From: Burkholderia pyrrocinia
GTDB lineage: Bacteria > Pseudomonadota > Gammaproteobacteria > Burkholderiales > Burkholderiaceae
Length of the DNA: 64,000 bases
Direction: 5' to 3'
NCBI RefSeq assembly: GCF_018417535.1
Contig: NZ_CP070978.1
Location: 3,224,001 to 3,288,000, forward strand
The position numbers and the translations under genes were made by a program. How positions within the stretch are numbered: position 1 is the first letter of the stretch; the number at the start of each line of letters is the position of its first letter. Below, one piece after another: positions 34,791 through 43,405 of the stretch. The notes beneath the pieces were generated by a model. It was not told the origin of the DNA and ran no database searches. It saw only the letters and a program-made list of their open reading frames with translations.

Positions 34791-36770
34791 TTGAAAACTA
34801 TCGATCTCGTTCAGGCGGTGACCACGACGTTCGCGCACCTGGCGCGCGAGCAGGTGTCGGCGCAAATCGGGCTGGCGCCGGACGTTGTGCATAACGTCAT
34901 TGAACGGAGTACCGCTGCGCTCACGGCATCGCTGATCGAGCACAGCAGAACGCCGCAGGGATTGGCGTCGGCATTCGGTGCCATCATGTCGACGACCGCC
35001 AACCCGCGTATCGCCGAGCAACTCGGCTCGTTGGTGGCCGGCACCGCAGGCCTCAAGGAACTGGAAGCGAGTGGTACCGCGTTGAGCGAGCGTGCGACAC
35101 AGCGGCGAATTGCCGTGCTCAGCGATCCAATTTCGATGCAAACCGGCGTACCGCCGCAGGCGACCCACGTGCTCGCTGCACTAGCCTCGGCGGTCGCGTG
35201 CGGCCTGATCAAATATCAGTTGCTGCTCGATCAGGGTGCCGTAAATGATCTCGCACAGCTGTTGCGTCTTCAAATCCCGTCAGTCGCCCCGTTTATGACC
35301 GACGAGATGGCCCAATGCATCGGCTTCGCCAGCGCACGGGAGTTTATCGATTCGATCGAGTTGCCGACGGTGGCGCCCGATTCGAAAGAAGCCGGCGCTA
35401 CGCCGGCATACAGGCCGGTCAACGCCCCTGTCAGCGCGACGGTCAACGCGGCTACGACCACTGCACCGCGCTCACCCGCCACGAGTCCTGCATCGTTGCC
35501 CCAGCAGGCCGTCGTGTCGTCCAAACAAACTGCGGCTACGCCGGTTTTTTCGCCAAAATTGGCTCCGAAAACGCCGCCGGTCGAGACCGCAGGTGAAGAA
35601 ACGCACACCGCGACGCCGCAGCCTGAAGCGGCTTTCGAACGCAAGCCGCAACAACGTCGTCGCCGATCCGGGCGTGGCATGACCTGGTTGCTTCTGCTGC
35701 TTGCGGTCGGTGCAGCGGCAGCGTTTGCGTACGCGCAAACACATCAAGGCTTCCAGAATTTGACGCTGTCGTCGACTGCTGGCACTCAGCAAGCGTCAAC
35801 GCCGGCGCAAAGTGCGTCATCCGCGGTCGTGGACTCCATGGAACAGAAGCCTGCGGCGCCCGACAAAACGTCTTCGTCTTCGTCTTCGTCTTCGTCTTCG
35901 TCCGCGTCTGCGGCGCCGCCGCCGGGCACCGCATCTGCGCCCGTCATGCTGACGGACCAGAACGCAGTCGAACACGACGCCGTAGCCGATTCAGCGATGG
36001 CCATGCGTGTTGATGGCGCTGGCGTTCCGCATATTTTCGCGACGGTGGCAAACGATGAGCAGCGCCAGAAATTGATAAATCTCCTCAACGACAAGTTCGT
36101 CGCGGGCCACTTCGACGCCGATGTGACGATCACACCCGGTGCGCGTGCAGACTGGCTTGAGCACGTCGATGCGTTGCTGTCGCTCGTGACGGTTCATGAC
36201 GCGGAGCTGGCGTTACGTTCAAGAGCGATCGAGCTGGCAGGGCCAGCCGCGGAGGGGCAGCGTGGATGGATTGCGCGATTGCAGCAAGCGTTCGGTTCGC
36301 AATGGCAGGTTTCGGCATTCGATGCGGCAACGAGTGTCGGGCAAGCGACGCAGGTATTCCGCCGCGAATTGGCCAAGACCGTCGATGGCGGTCATCCATG
36401 CACGCCGAGTGAGGTCGCACGCGTGCTTAATCTCCAGGTGATCGATTTCGCGCGATCAAGCGGCCACGTGCCAGCATCGGCTAAGGAGAATCTCGATGAC
36501 GCGGCACTACTGCTCAAGACGTGCGCGAACGTAGGTCATCCGATCAAGTTCGAGATCGCCGCTTTCACGGACAACGCGGGTGATGCCCAGGCGCTTCTTC
36601 AACTTTCCCAGAAGCGCGCCGACGCGGTCCGTGCCCATCTCGTCGGAGCCGGCGTACCTGCTGCGTTGCTGACTTCGAAAGGCTATGGGGCTGACCGGCC
36701 GCTGGCGAACAATCTTACGAGCATCGGGCGGTTCGCCAACCGGCGCGTCGAGTTTATCTCGCACGAATGA
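34791..36770 (+). CDS. Membrane-anchored OmpA-domain protein
   Basis: A 659-residue protein starting with TTG (GGAG six bases upstream). Residues ~1-185 are a helical cytoplasmic domain resembling the DUF937/YidB type (DLVQAVTTTFAHLAREQVSA onwards); ~185-295 a Pro/Thr/Ala-rich linker ending in basic QQRRRRSGR; one membrane helix (~298-318, TWLLLLLAVGAAAAFAYA); a Ser-rich linker with eleven serines in a row (~360-371); and an OmpA-like peptidoglycan-binding domain at the end (FEIAAFTDNAGDAQALLQLS, ANRRVEFISHE, ~560-659). It would link the cytoplasm and inner membrane to the cell wall, a topology like MotB/TagL-class anchors. Its stop overlaps the next ATG. Confidence 0.8.
   Translation: MKTIDLVQAVTTTFAHLAREQVSAQIGLAPDVVHNVIERSTAALTASLIEHSRTPQGLASAFGAIMSTTANPRIAEQLGSLVAGTAGLKELEASGTALSERATQRRIAVLSDPISMQTGVPPQATHVLAALASAVACGLIKYQLLLDQGAVNDLAQLLRLQIPSVAPFMTDEMAQCIGFASAREFIDSIELPTVAPDSKEAGATPAYRPVNAPVSATVNAATTTAPRSPATSPASLPQQAVVSSKQTAATPVFSPKLAPKTPPVETAGEETHTATPQPEAAFERKPQQRRRRSGRGMTWLLLLLAVGAAAAFAYAQTHQGFQNLTLSSTAGTQQASTPAQSASSAVVDSMEQKPAAPDKTSSSSSSSSSSSASAAPPPGTASAPVMLTDQNAVEHDAVADSAMAMRVDGAGVPHIFATVANDEQRQKLINLLNDKFVAGHFDADVTITPGARADWLEHVDALLSLVTVHDAELALRSRAIELAGPAAEGQRGWIARLQQAFGSQWQVSAFDAATSVGQATQVFRRELAKTVDGGHPCTPSEVARVLNLQVIDFARSSGHVPASAKENLDDAALLLKTCANVGHPIKFEIAAFTDNAGDAQALLQLSQKRADAVRAHLVGAGVPAALLTSKGYGADRPLANNLTSIGRFANRRVEFISHE
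35871..35900 (+). repeat. TCTTCG hexamer repeat in the OmpA-domain gene
   Basis: Five perfect copies of TCTTCG encode a pure serine run in the periplasmic linker. Gain or loss of units keeps the frame and would only change linker length. Confidence 0.75.
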
Positions 36771-37549
36771 AATGGAGCATGGGTTTGTCATTTCTGAATC
36801 GACGTCGAGAATTAAGGAGATTGATCGTGAAGCTGCATCCGAGTACACAACCGGTCTTGACCGAGGACCTTTCACCGGATGAGGCCATGCTTGTTACGGT
36901 CGAAACGAGCGACGCGATGCACGAACCGGCGCCGTTAAGTGATGCCACGCCTGTCGCGCAGGCCGTGTCTCCATTGCGTCCCGCGAATGCAGCTACGCCG
37001 CAAGGCGCAAGCCGAATGGTGCAGGCCGTAGAGATCGCGACGATCGAGGCATTGAGCGCGCAACAAGCGTTGATTTCATTCAGGACTCTGCAGGCGTTTT
37101 CCTACTCTGCGAATCTGCTGTTTCACCATACAGCGCTCTCGTACTACATCACGCTTTCTCAAGATGGGCGCCTGTGGCGAGCGTTGCACGCGGACGATTT
37201 CGAATCGGCTGAAGCGGCATTTCGGAGTTTCGAGGAACAGGCGGTGCGACTGGCGGACGCGGAATTGAGGCGTGCGTACCTGGAAGCGCAGAACCGGCAG
37301 TTCGCGGCTGCGATCGAGGCATCGGAGGCGCTGGCCGAGCGACTACGAAACGATCTCGAGTCCCATGCTGCGCAAACGCAACTCGTGACTACCCGTCAGC
37401 AGCATTTGCGCAAGGAAGTTGCCCAGCTCGAGATGCAACGGGCCGGAGCGAAAGCGCATCTGAACAAGACGTCGAGACAAATTCACCAACTGCGCGCGGC
37501 GAGCAACGAGCTGGTTCCGCACTTGACCAAACGCAGAGCGGAATCCTGA
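36767..37549 (+). CDS. DUF2968-like coiled-coil protein
   Basis: A 260-residue protein. The region ~90-140 (FSYSANLLFHHTALSYYITL, then LWRALHADDFESAEAAFRSF) and the long C-terminal coiled coil (~150-250, rich in Glu/Gln/Arg/Ala) match my recollection of the Burkholderia DUF2968 family. Family members usually have a signal peptide; here the N-terminus is basic (LNRRRELRRL) with no hydrophobic segment, so this copy may be cytoplasmic. It overlaps the OmpA-domain gene by four bases, pointing to a joint role. ATG at 36779 is an alternative start. Confidence 0.65.
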   Translation: MKWSMGLSFLNRRRELRRLIVKLHPSTQPVLTEDLSPDEAMLVTVETSDAMHEPAPLSDATPVAQAVSPLRPANAATPQGASRMVQAVEIATIEALSAQQALISFRTLQAFSYSANLLFHHTALSYYITLSQDGRLWRALHADDFESAEAAFRSFEEQAVRLADAELRRAYLEAQNRQFAAAIEASEALAERLRNDLESHAAQTQLVTTRQQHLRKEVAQLEMQRAGAKAHLNKTSRQIHQLRAASNELVPHLTKRRAES

Positions 37550-37614
37550 TCGACGCACAAAGAAACCGGACGGCGACCGGCCACTCGCCAAAAACCAAAC
37601 CCAGGAGAAATCGA

Positions 37615-37755
37615 ATGAAAGCACGGCTGACGATGACGATGGTCGCACTGATGGTCTCGGTATTCGGTGTCGGCGCTGCGCAGGCAGCGACGTTTCACAA
37701 CAAGCATCACCGACATCATTTCCATCATCATGCAAATAACATTAAGGGTAACTAA
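37615..37755 (+). CDS. Secreted histidine-rich 46-residue peptide
   Basis: A short gene with a strong AGGAG site eight bases before ATG. The product begins MKARLTMTMVALMVSVFGVG, a signal peptide ending AAQA, and the mature part is only ~21 residues, of which eight are histidines in clusters (HKHHRHHFHHH with one Phe). It would be exported and could bind zinc, copper or nickel. It lies 65 bases after the DUF2968-like gene and before the GlsB-type gene, all in one direction. Too short for normal gene calling; no family recognised. Confidence 0.7.
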   Translation: MKARLTMTMVALMVSVFGVGAAQAATFHNKHHRHHFHHHANNIKGN

Positions 37756-37803
37756 TTAGGTCGAGTAATCGATTCATAAAAAATTCCGTTATAGGAAAAC
37801 AAC

Positions 37804-38055
37804 ATGCTTCATCAAATTCTCGTGTGGCTGGTTGTCGGCGGTGTAGCGGGCTGGCTCGCTGGCTTGATCGTGAAAGGTAACGGGTTCGGTCTCATCGTCG
37901 ACATCCTCGTCGGGATCGCCGGCGCGATCGTCGGCGGCTGGCTCGTATCGGTGTTGGGTATGAGCATCGGGTCCGGCATTTTTTCGACGATCGTGGTCGC
38001 GATCGTCGGCGCGGTCATCTTGCTGTTTCTCATCAATCTGATTCGCCGAGCCTGA
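37804..38055 (+). CDS. GlsB/YeaQ/YmgE family stress membrane protein
   Basis: An 83-residue inner-membrane protein of the transglycosylase-associated family: VWLVVGGVAGWLAGLIVKGNG followed by glycine-rich membrane helices (LIVDILVGIAGAIVGGWLV, and IVVAIVGAVILLFLINLIRR). Normal length. Homologues are induced by acid and envelope stress; the biochemical role is unknown. A strong hairpin follows the stop. Confidence 0.9.
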   Translation: MLHQILVWLVVGGVAGWLAGLIVKGNGFGLIVDILVGIAGAIVGGWLVSVLGMSIGSGIFSTIVVAIVGAVILLFLINLIRRA

Positions 38056-38058
38056 CGC

Positions 38059-38092
38059 CGGTCTGGCTGCCGCGCATGCGGCAGTCAGACCG
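38059..38092 (+). terminator. Strong hairpin after the GlsB-type gene
   Basis: CGGTCTG-GCTGCCGC pairs with GCGGCAG-TCAGACCG across a GCAT loop, four bases after the stop codon. No T-run follows, so it may act with Rho or as an mRNA stabiliser rather than as a classical terminator. Confidence 0.6.
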
Positions 38093-38255
38093 TGTGATGG
38101 ACCGCGAGCCGTCCGGCTCGAAAGAAAGCGATGTCCCGCATTGTCATCCGGACCTTTGCGAAAAGGCCGGGGCCGCCTGGCCGGCGGTCGCGCAACGACG
38201 AACGTCACCCGAAAAGTTCCGGGAAACGGACGTGAACAAGACAGAGTAACGAAGC

Positions 38256-38381
38256 ATGCGTTATCCCGTGAGCGTATCGATTGTGCTCTTCGCCTTGGCC
38301 GGATGCGGAATGTTCGGTTGCGGCGGTGTTGCCACGAATGGAGCGACGGCAGCCGGATGCCACGCCGGCGTGCGGTTTTGA
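38256..38381 (+). CDS. Very small lipoprotein
   Basis: A 41-residue product starting MRYPVSVSIVLFALAGCGMF: a signal peptide with lipobox LAGC (Cys17), then a short glycine- and cysteine-containing tail. It lies in the 360-base gap between GlsB and H-NS-like genes, 31 bases before the latter. The ribosome binding site is weak. Small lipoproteins of this kind resemble entericidins, but no specific family is claimed. Confidence 0.5.
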   Translation: MRYPVSVSIVLFALAGCGMFGCGGVATNGATAAGCHAGVRF

Positions 38382-38412
38382 CGGAACGCCATGTCGAATA
38401 AAAGGAGAAGAC

Positions 38413-38703
38413 ATGTCGATTGATCCCCTGCAGGCCCTGTTGACGAGGCGAGCCCAGCTAGATGCCGAGATCGCCGCACAACGCGCGGTACGGCGTAGGG
38501 AGGTTGTCGATCAGATCGTACGGTTGATGCAGGAATACGAAATTACCGTCCGGGAAATTGAGTCACGCACTTCGCGTGCGTCGTCGCGTCGGGTCGAGCC
38601 GCGATATTGGGATCCCCAAACCGGTGCGACGTGGTCGGGCCGGGGCAAACGACCGCGGTGGATGAATGGGCGTGACCCGGAGGAATTCAGGCTCAAACCT
38701 TAG
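38413..38703 (+). CDS. H-NS family DNA-binding protein
   Basis: A 96-residue protein with an N-terminal helical oligomerisation region (residues 1-55) and the C-terminal H-NS motif YWDPQTGATWSGRGKRPRWM (66-85), which inserts into the minor groove of AT-rich DNA. A good AGGAG site precedes the ATG. Size and motif are complete. H-NS-like proteins silence acquired AT-rich genes, so it could silence the adhesin locus it is part of. Confidence 0.9.
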   Translation: MSIDPLQALLTRRAQLDAEIAAQRAVRRREVVDQIVRLMQEYEITVREIESRTSRASSRRVEPRYWDPQTGATWSGRGKRPRWMNGRDPEEFRLKP

Positions 38704-38837
38704 AACGAGTAGAACGAATCGCGACGAAAGTGACGTCCAGGCGAATGGGCGAAACAAACTAAAGAACACGCAACGAGGTGGCTGGACTGACTTACGAACT
38801 GTGCGACCAAACCATCGCTAAATTTTAGGGGAAGGGG

Positions 38838-39605
38838 GTGTTTACATTTTCGCTCTGCGAGCGATCTGAAGCGACGTGCGCGATTTTGGACAGAGATTCC
38901 GGACGATTCAGCGAAGCTCGCGATGCTCTTTCTGGCGCGGGCTACGAGTGTATCCGGTTCGATACTGACCTCTTGCTGCAGGCATATATCAGGTCAGCGA
39001 GTGTCGACTTTGTGGTAGTGGGAGACCCCGTGCAAGCGGAGCCTCTCGATGTGCTGGTTGCCGAACTTCGCGTCGATCCGGCAACGTGCACAGTGCCGGT
39101 GGTGGTCCTCGGGCCGGACGATGAGGATCGCACGGTCGCCATGCTGACCGCCGGTGCGGATGTATATCTCGCATGGCCAACCCCTTCACGCCTGTTTGTC
39201 GCGCGCATCCGCGCTCTTCTGCGTCGCGTCTACCACACGTACCCACGAGCGACTAGGCGATCGCACGGTGTCTATACGTTTTACACGGGCGCCGATCAAG
39301 TTTGTCTGAATGGGGAGCGGATCTCGCTAACACGCATGGAGTATCGCGCGGCGATGTTGCTGTTCGCGCGCATTTCCCGGTTGGTGACGTATACGGATCT
39401 CTGGATGGCGATGTGGGAAGGTATATCGAGAATGGAGCCGCAGCGGCGAACCGTGTGTGTTCATATGTCGCGTTTGCGCTCGAAACTTAGATTGACCGGC
39501 GAGTGCGGGTACCAGTTGATATCTGTTCGCGGTTCCGGTTATCAACTCGTTCCATCGGTCAGCGGATTCGAGCGAGAAATGATGTCGCAGGTGGTGAATT
39601 TCTGA
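38838..39605 (+). CDS. OmpR-type regulator with degenerate receiver domain
   Basis: A 255-residue protein starting with GTG behind a purine-rich site (AGGGGAAGGGG). The receiver (about 15-130) keeps the fold (VPVVVLGPDDEDRTVAMLTAGADVYLAWPTP) but the phosphoacceptor Asp is Gly (SVDFVVVGD in place of the usual hydrophobic-D) and the conserved Lys is Trp (YLAWP for YLTKP), so phosphorylation control is unlikely. The C-terminal winged helix (~145-240) is intact, ending RTVCVHMSRLRSKL and SVRGSGYQL. No kinase gene adjoins it. It probably regulates the locus by abundance or ligand binding. Confidence 0.85.
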   Translation: MFTFSLCERSEATCAILDRDSGRFSEARDALSGAGYECIRFDTDLLLQAYIRSASVDFVVVGDPVQAEPLDVLVAELRVDPATCTVPVVVLGPDDEDRTVAMLTAGADVYLAWPTPSRLFVARIRALLRRVYHTYPRATRRSHGVYTFYTGADQVCLNGERISLTRMEYRAAMLLFARISRLVTYTDLWMAMWEGISRMEPQRRTVCVHMSRLRSKLRLTGECGYQLISVRGSGYQLVPSVSGFEREMMSQVVNF

Positions 39606-39619
39606 GGTGCGACAGGAAT

Positions 39620-39916
39620 ATGAAAACATACGGTCAGGCTGTAACAGTCAACGGTCCGTATGTTCTCGTCGAGGCTCGGCACGGAACGATACTTACGAAC
39701 CGATGCGACGAATTCATCGGTTACGAGTTGATCGAATGCCGTCGGGTTGCGACGAAATCGTCGACGCGAAACTTCATCCGTTGGCCACATGCCGAATCCA
39801 ATAGTGAATCAACCACATCGAACGCACCGCGCAGCACCGGAGCTCACACGGTATCGTGGAAGCCGCGGCGCTTGCTTGTGGGCGGCTCGATGTCTTCCGG
39901 CGTTGCGAGCGAGTAG
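39620..39916 (+). CDS. Hypothetical protein
   Basis: A 98-residue protein starting MKTYGQAVTVNGPYVLVEAR, with an AGGA site close to the ATG. It lies 14 bases after the regulator gene and 8 bases before the frameshifted TPR gene. No family recognised; composition is polar with a basic C-terminus. Confidence 0.5.
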   Translation: MKTYGQAVTVNGPYVLVEARHGTILTNRCDEFIGYELIECRRVATKSSTRNFIRWPHAESNSESTTSNAPRSTGAHTVSWKPRRLLVGGSMSSGVASE

Positions 39917-39924
39917 TTAAGATC

Positions 39925-41786
39925 ATGTCTGAAAGCGATGGCAATAATCCTGGAGCACGCGTGGCGGAAGAGTTCAGCGCAGGCGTGGTCGCACATCGGG
40001 AAAACTCATTTGCCGTGGCGGAACAATGCTATCGAGAAGCCATTGCGATCGATCCTGGTCATGCAGAAGCTCACAATAACCTCGGCATTCTGGTGGAGCT
40101 TTCGGGATGCGCCGACGAGGCGGAAGCACATTACCGGAATGCGTTGTCAGGGAGGCCAAGTTGCACCGATGCGCATTGCAACATGGGTCTGCTACTGCAT
40201 TCCGGAGGGTATCTGGCGGAAGCGGAAGTCTGCTATCGGCGAGCCATTTTGGTCAATCCAGAGCATGCGATCGCGCATAACAAGCTGGGCCTTGTTCTTC
40301 AATCGACCGGACGACGATTGGATGCCGAATGTCACTTTCGCTACGCGTTGAAGTCGGTACCGCATGATGCGGATGTGCTGGCGAATCTTGGCGCGGTGCT
40401 GCATCAGGACGGCCGCTGTCAGGAGGCAGAGACATACTATCGCAAGGCGATAGAGTGCGCCCCGTTGCTTGCCCGTGCCCATCGGAATCTTGGCGTATTG
40501 CTTCATCAGCTCGGACGGGAACTTGAAGCGGAAGCGTGTTTTCGGCGCGCGATCTCGTTCGACCCGAGTTGTCTCGATGCTCACGGCAATCTCGGCAACC
40601 TGCTTTATGGAACACAACGCTACTCCGATGCAGAGGCCTGTTATCGAACAGTACTCGAACAGTCACCGGATTCCGTCGAGGCAATCAACAACCTGGGACG
40701 CGTGCTGCAGGACAGCGGACGTCTCGCGGAGGCCGAGCAGTGCTTTCGTCGAGTACTTATGCTCGCCCCGGAACGGCGTCCGACGGCATTCAATTTGACT
40801 CTGGTCTTGCTTGCGATGGGGTGTTACGAGGAAGGCTGGCCGCTCTATGAGGCGCGTTATGACGCATCGTGTTATTGGGGCGAGGATGCATCGTGCCATG
40901 AGCGTCCGGCGTTGCCTTGTCGGGAATGGCGTGGCGAGCCGCTGGAAGGAAGATCGCTCGTCGTAGTACATGAACAAGGGCTCGGGGACTCTTTGCATTT
41001 TTGTCGCTACCTGCCTCTGCTGAAGGCGCTTGGCGTACGGCGCCTGAGTGTAATCTGCCCGACAGCGTTGCGTAGGGTGATCGAGTCAATCGAGGGTGTG
41101 GATTCGTGTTATACGACCGACGAACTCGGTTCGCTATCGGTACATGACTTTGCCTGTGTGATGATGAGCTTGCCGCTACGGTTTGGGACGACGCTCGAGA
41201 CGATTCCAGGCGGCGTGCGCTACATTCGACCGGCGGAGGGGCTAACGTCAGAGTGGACGATGCGGTTGCCGACACATGGTCTCAGGGTCGGACTCGTTTG
41301 GGCGGGCGATTCGCGCCCGGAGCAGGCCAACGCGAATTCCATCGATCGGAGGCGGTCGTTTCATGCGAGCATGTATCTCCCGTTACTAGAGGTGCGGGCG
41401 CGATTTTCGTCAGCCTGCAGAAGGGAGAAGCCGCAAGGCAGCAGATTGCCGCGTTTCCGGCAACGCGGCGTCCAGTGGATTTCATGAGTGACGTGGTCGA
41501 TTTCGCGGATACGGCTGCAATCATCGAAAATCTGGATCCGGTCGTCACGGTCGACACGTCGGTCGCTCATCTCGCCGGTGCGCTTGGAAAGCCGGTATGG
41601 ATCTTGTCGCGATTCGACCGGTGCTGGCGCTGGTTATCGAATCGCGACGATTCACCGTGGTACCCGACGGCGCGGCTGTTCAGGCAACGTTCACCAGGTG
41701 ATTGGGAACAGGTTATCGCGGAGGTTGCGATCGCGCTGCAGGCGCTTGTCGGCCATATACGTTCACCATTTCTGGAGTCATGTTGA
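39925..41786 (+). pseudogene. Frameshifted TPR/O-GlcNAc transferase-like gene
   Basis: From ATG 39925 the frame encodes about nine TPR units (A-EA-YRRAI--NP-HA-AHNNLG pattern) and the first part of the transferase domain (VVVHEQGLGDSLHFCRYL, GLRVGLVWAGDSR, ASMYLPLLEV). At about 41391-41400 the coding frame shifts by -1: the continuation AIFVSLQKGEAARQQ, then VVTVDTSVAHLAGALGKPVWIL and DSPWYPTARLFRQ lies in the next frame and ends at 41786. One base seems to be missing in GGTGCGGGCG. The upstream frame alone ends at 41487, without the nucleotide-sugar site. It is a paralogue of the intact gene at 32588. Sequencing error, real inactivation, or programmed shifting cannot be separated here. Confidence 0.8.
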
Positions 41787-42997
41787 GCTCATCGAGCACG
41801 GATCGTTATTGGTCCCGCGCCAGGCGGGTCGGTTGTGTAGTATCCACGTCAATGCTTCTGATCGGCATTTGTCCCACGGTGAGTGCAGACGAGGCCAGAT
41901 CATTCGTACATCCAGGCATGCTTCATACGCAGCGAGATTTTGACCGCATGCGCTCCAAAGTCGAGCAAGGAGATCAACCATGGGCCGACGGTTGGCGCAA
42001 GCTCGTCGCCAACCGTCATGCGTCGGTGAACTGGAAGCCCAATCTACAGGCGACTGTGTATAGAGGCTCGGATCACCGTCACGCGCAAAATTATCCGGCG
42101 CTCTACAACGATGCCGCCGCAGCATATGTGCTGGCATTGCGCTGGAAGATCTCAGGTGACGACGCGTATGCGGACAAGGCTGTCGCGATCCTGAATGCGT
42201 GGTCGTCGACGCTAACCTCGATTGACGGCAGCTCGGACAAATTTCTGGCTGCCGGGATCTATGGCTATCAGCTGGCAAACGCTGCCGAGATCCTGCGCGG
42301 GTTCTCGCGTTGGAACCCGGCCGATTTCGAGCGCTTCCGATCGATGATGCTGACGGTCTTCTACCCGATGAATCATGATTTCCTGATTCGTCACAACGGA
42401 GCGAAAGTCGATCATTATTGGGCGAACTGGGACCTTGCGAACATGACGTCTATGCTTGCGATCGGCGTACTTGCGGATCGGCGGGACATCTACAACGAGG
42501 CAGTCGATTATTTCCGGCATGGCGCGGGAAATGGGTCTATCGAGCACGCGATCTGGAGAGTCTATGACGGTGGAATTGCCCAGGTGCAGGAGAGCGGCCG
42601 CGACCAGGGTCACACCATGCTTGATATAGCTCTGCTCGGGACGTTCTGCCAGATGGCCTGGAATCAGGGTGATGACTTGTTTGGCTACGATCACAACCGC
42701 GTGTTGCTCGGCGCCGAATATGCTGCGCGTTACAACCGTGGACGCGATGTGCCGTACACGCCGTACAGCAACAGTGATGTCACGCAGGCTACGATATCTG
42801 ACACAGGTCGGGGCGACATGCGGCCAATATGGGCGTTACTCTACAACCATTACGTGGTGGTCAAGGGATTGAGCGCGCCCGATGTCAAGGCATTTGCAGA
42901 CGCAGCCGGCACCGAAGGCGGTGGCGGAGACTATGGGCCCAATAGCGGGGGCTTCGATCAGCTTGGCTACGGCACACTGACTTTCACTTTGAAGTAG
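41780..42997 (+). CDS. Secreted alginate-lyase-family enzyme
   Basis: A 405-residue protein. The N-terminus has a basic stretch and hydrophobic core (VVSTSMLLIGICPTVSADA-like, cleavage near residue 36), so it is exported. The body matches the alginate lyase fold (PF05426 type, alpha/alpha toroid): HPGMLHTQRDFDRMRSKV, NDAAAAYVLALRWKISGD, HYWANWDLANMTSMLAIGVL and ESGRDQGHTMLDIALLG, where the Asn-Trp and His residues are candidates for substrate contact. The ATG (GGAG three bases upstream) overlaps the preceding stop. It may cut an exopolysaccharide to expose the adhesin; alginate itself is not proven as substrate. Confidence 0.85.
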   Translation: MLSSSSTDRYWSRARRVGCVVSTSMLLIGICPTVSADEARSFVHPGMLHTQRDFDRMRSKVEQGDQPWADGWRKLVANRHASVNWKPNLQATVYRGSDHRHAQNYPALYNDAAAAYVLALRWKISGDDAYADKAVAILNAWSSTLTSIDGSSDKFLAAGIYGYQLANAAEILRGFSRWNPADFERFRSMMLTVFYPMNHDFLIRHNGAKVDHYWANWDLANMTSMLAIGVLADRRDIYNEAVDYFRHGAGNGSIEHAIWRVYDGGIAQVQESGRDQGHTMLDIALLGTFCQMAWNQGDDLFGYDHNRVLLGAEYAARYNRGRDVPYTPYSNSDVTQATISDTGRGDMRPIWALLYNHYVVVKGLSAPDVKAFADAAGTEGGGGDYGPNSGGFDQLGYGTLTFTLK

Positions 42998-43405
42998 ATC
43001 GGTGCCGAACCTGTGCACGGCACGCGCCCCTTGAGCAGGACAAAGATAGTCCGGCTTCGGTTCGCTCTCCGAATGTCCCGGCGATCGAGACGGATGGTAT
43101 TCGAACGGTTAAAGTCGTTTGTTGGCAAGGTGTCCGGTAGGACGTAGCATGCCCGACACATCGCGTCTCTCACATGACGATTGTTGATACTTGCAAGGTT
43201 TGCGCCGTTCTAAAATGTGTCGACTGTATCCCGGATGTGCGATTGCACGCTGATCGCTTTTCGGTGCCGGATCGAGCGAAGAAAATACGCGTTGCGGGTG
43301 CGGGAACCTGAGAGAACGGGGCGTCGGCGGCGATATCGGCATTGTTCTATGCGCCGAGATCGGAAAGCCGAAGAGAGTCAAGACTGCGAAGACCTTCGTG
43401 GCGAT
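42998..43405. other. Intergenic region with a repeated 24-base element
   Basis: About 400 bases with no supported gene. At 43177-43200 it carries a 24-base element (ATTGTTGAT then TGCAAGGTT) that recurs at 45446-45469 with 20 of 24 identities. It precedes the small gene at 43406 and probably holds its promoter. Confidence 0.5.
43177..43200 (+). repeat. Dispersed 24-bp element, copy 1
   Basis: Shares ATTGTTGAT and AAGGTT with 45446-45469 (20 of 24 bases, with weaker similarity for about 14 bases further). Both copies lie in non-coding DNA on the plus strand, about 230-325 bases upstream of a gene. Confidence 0.45.
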
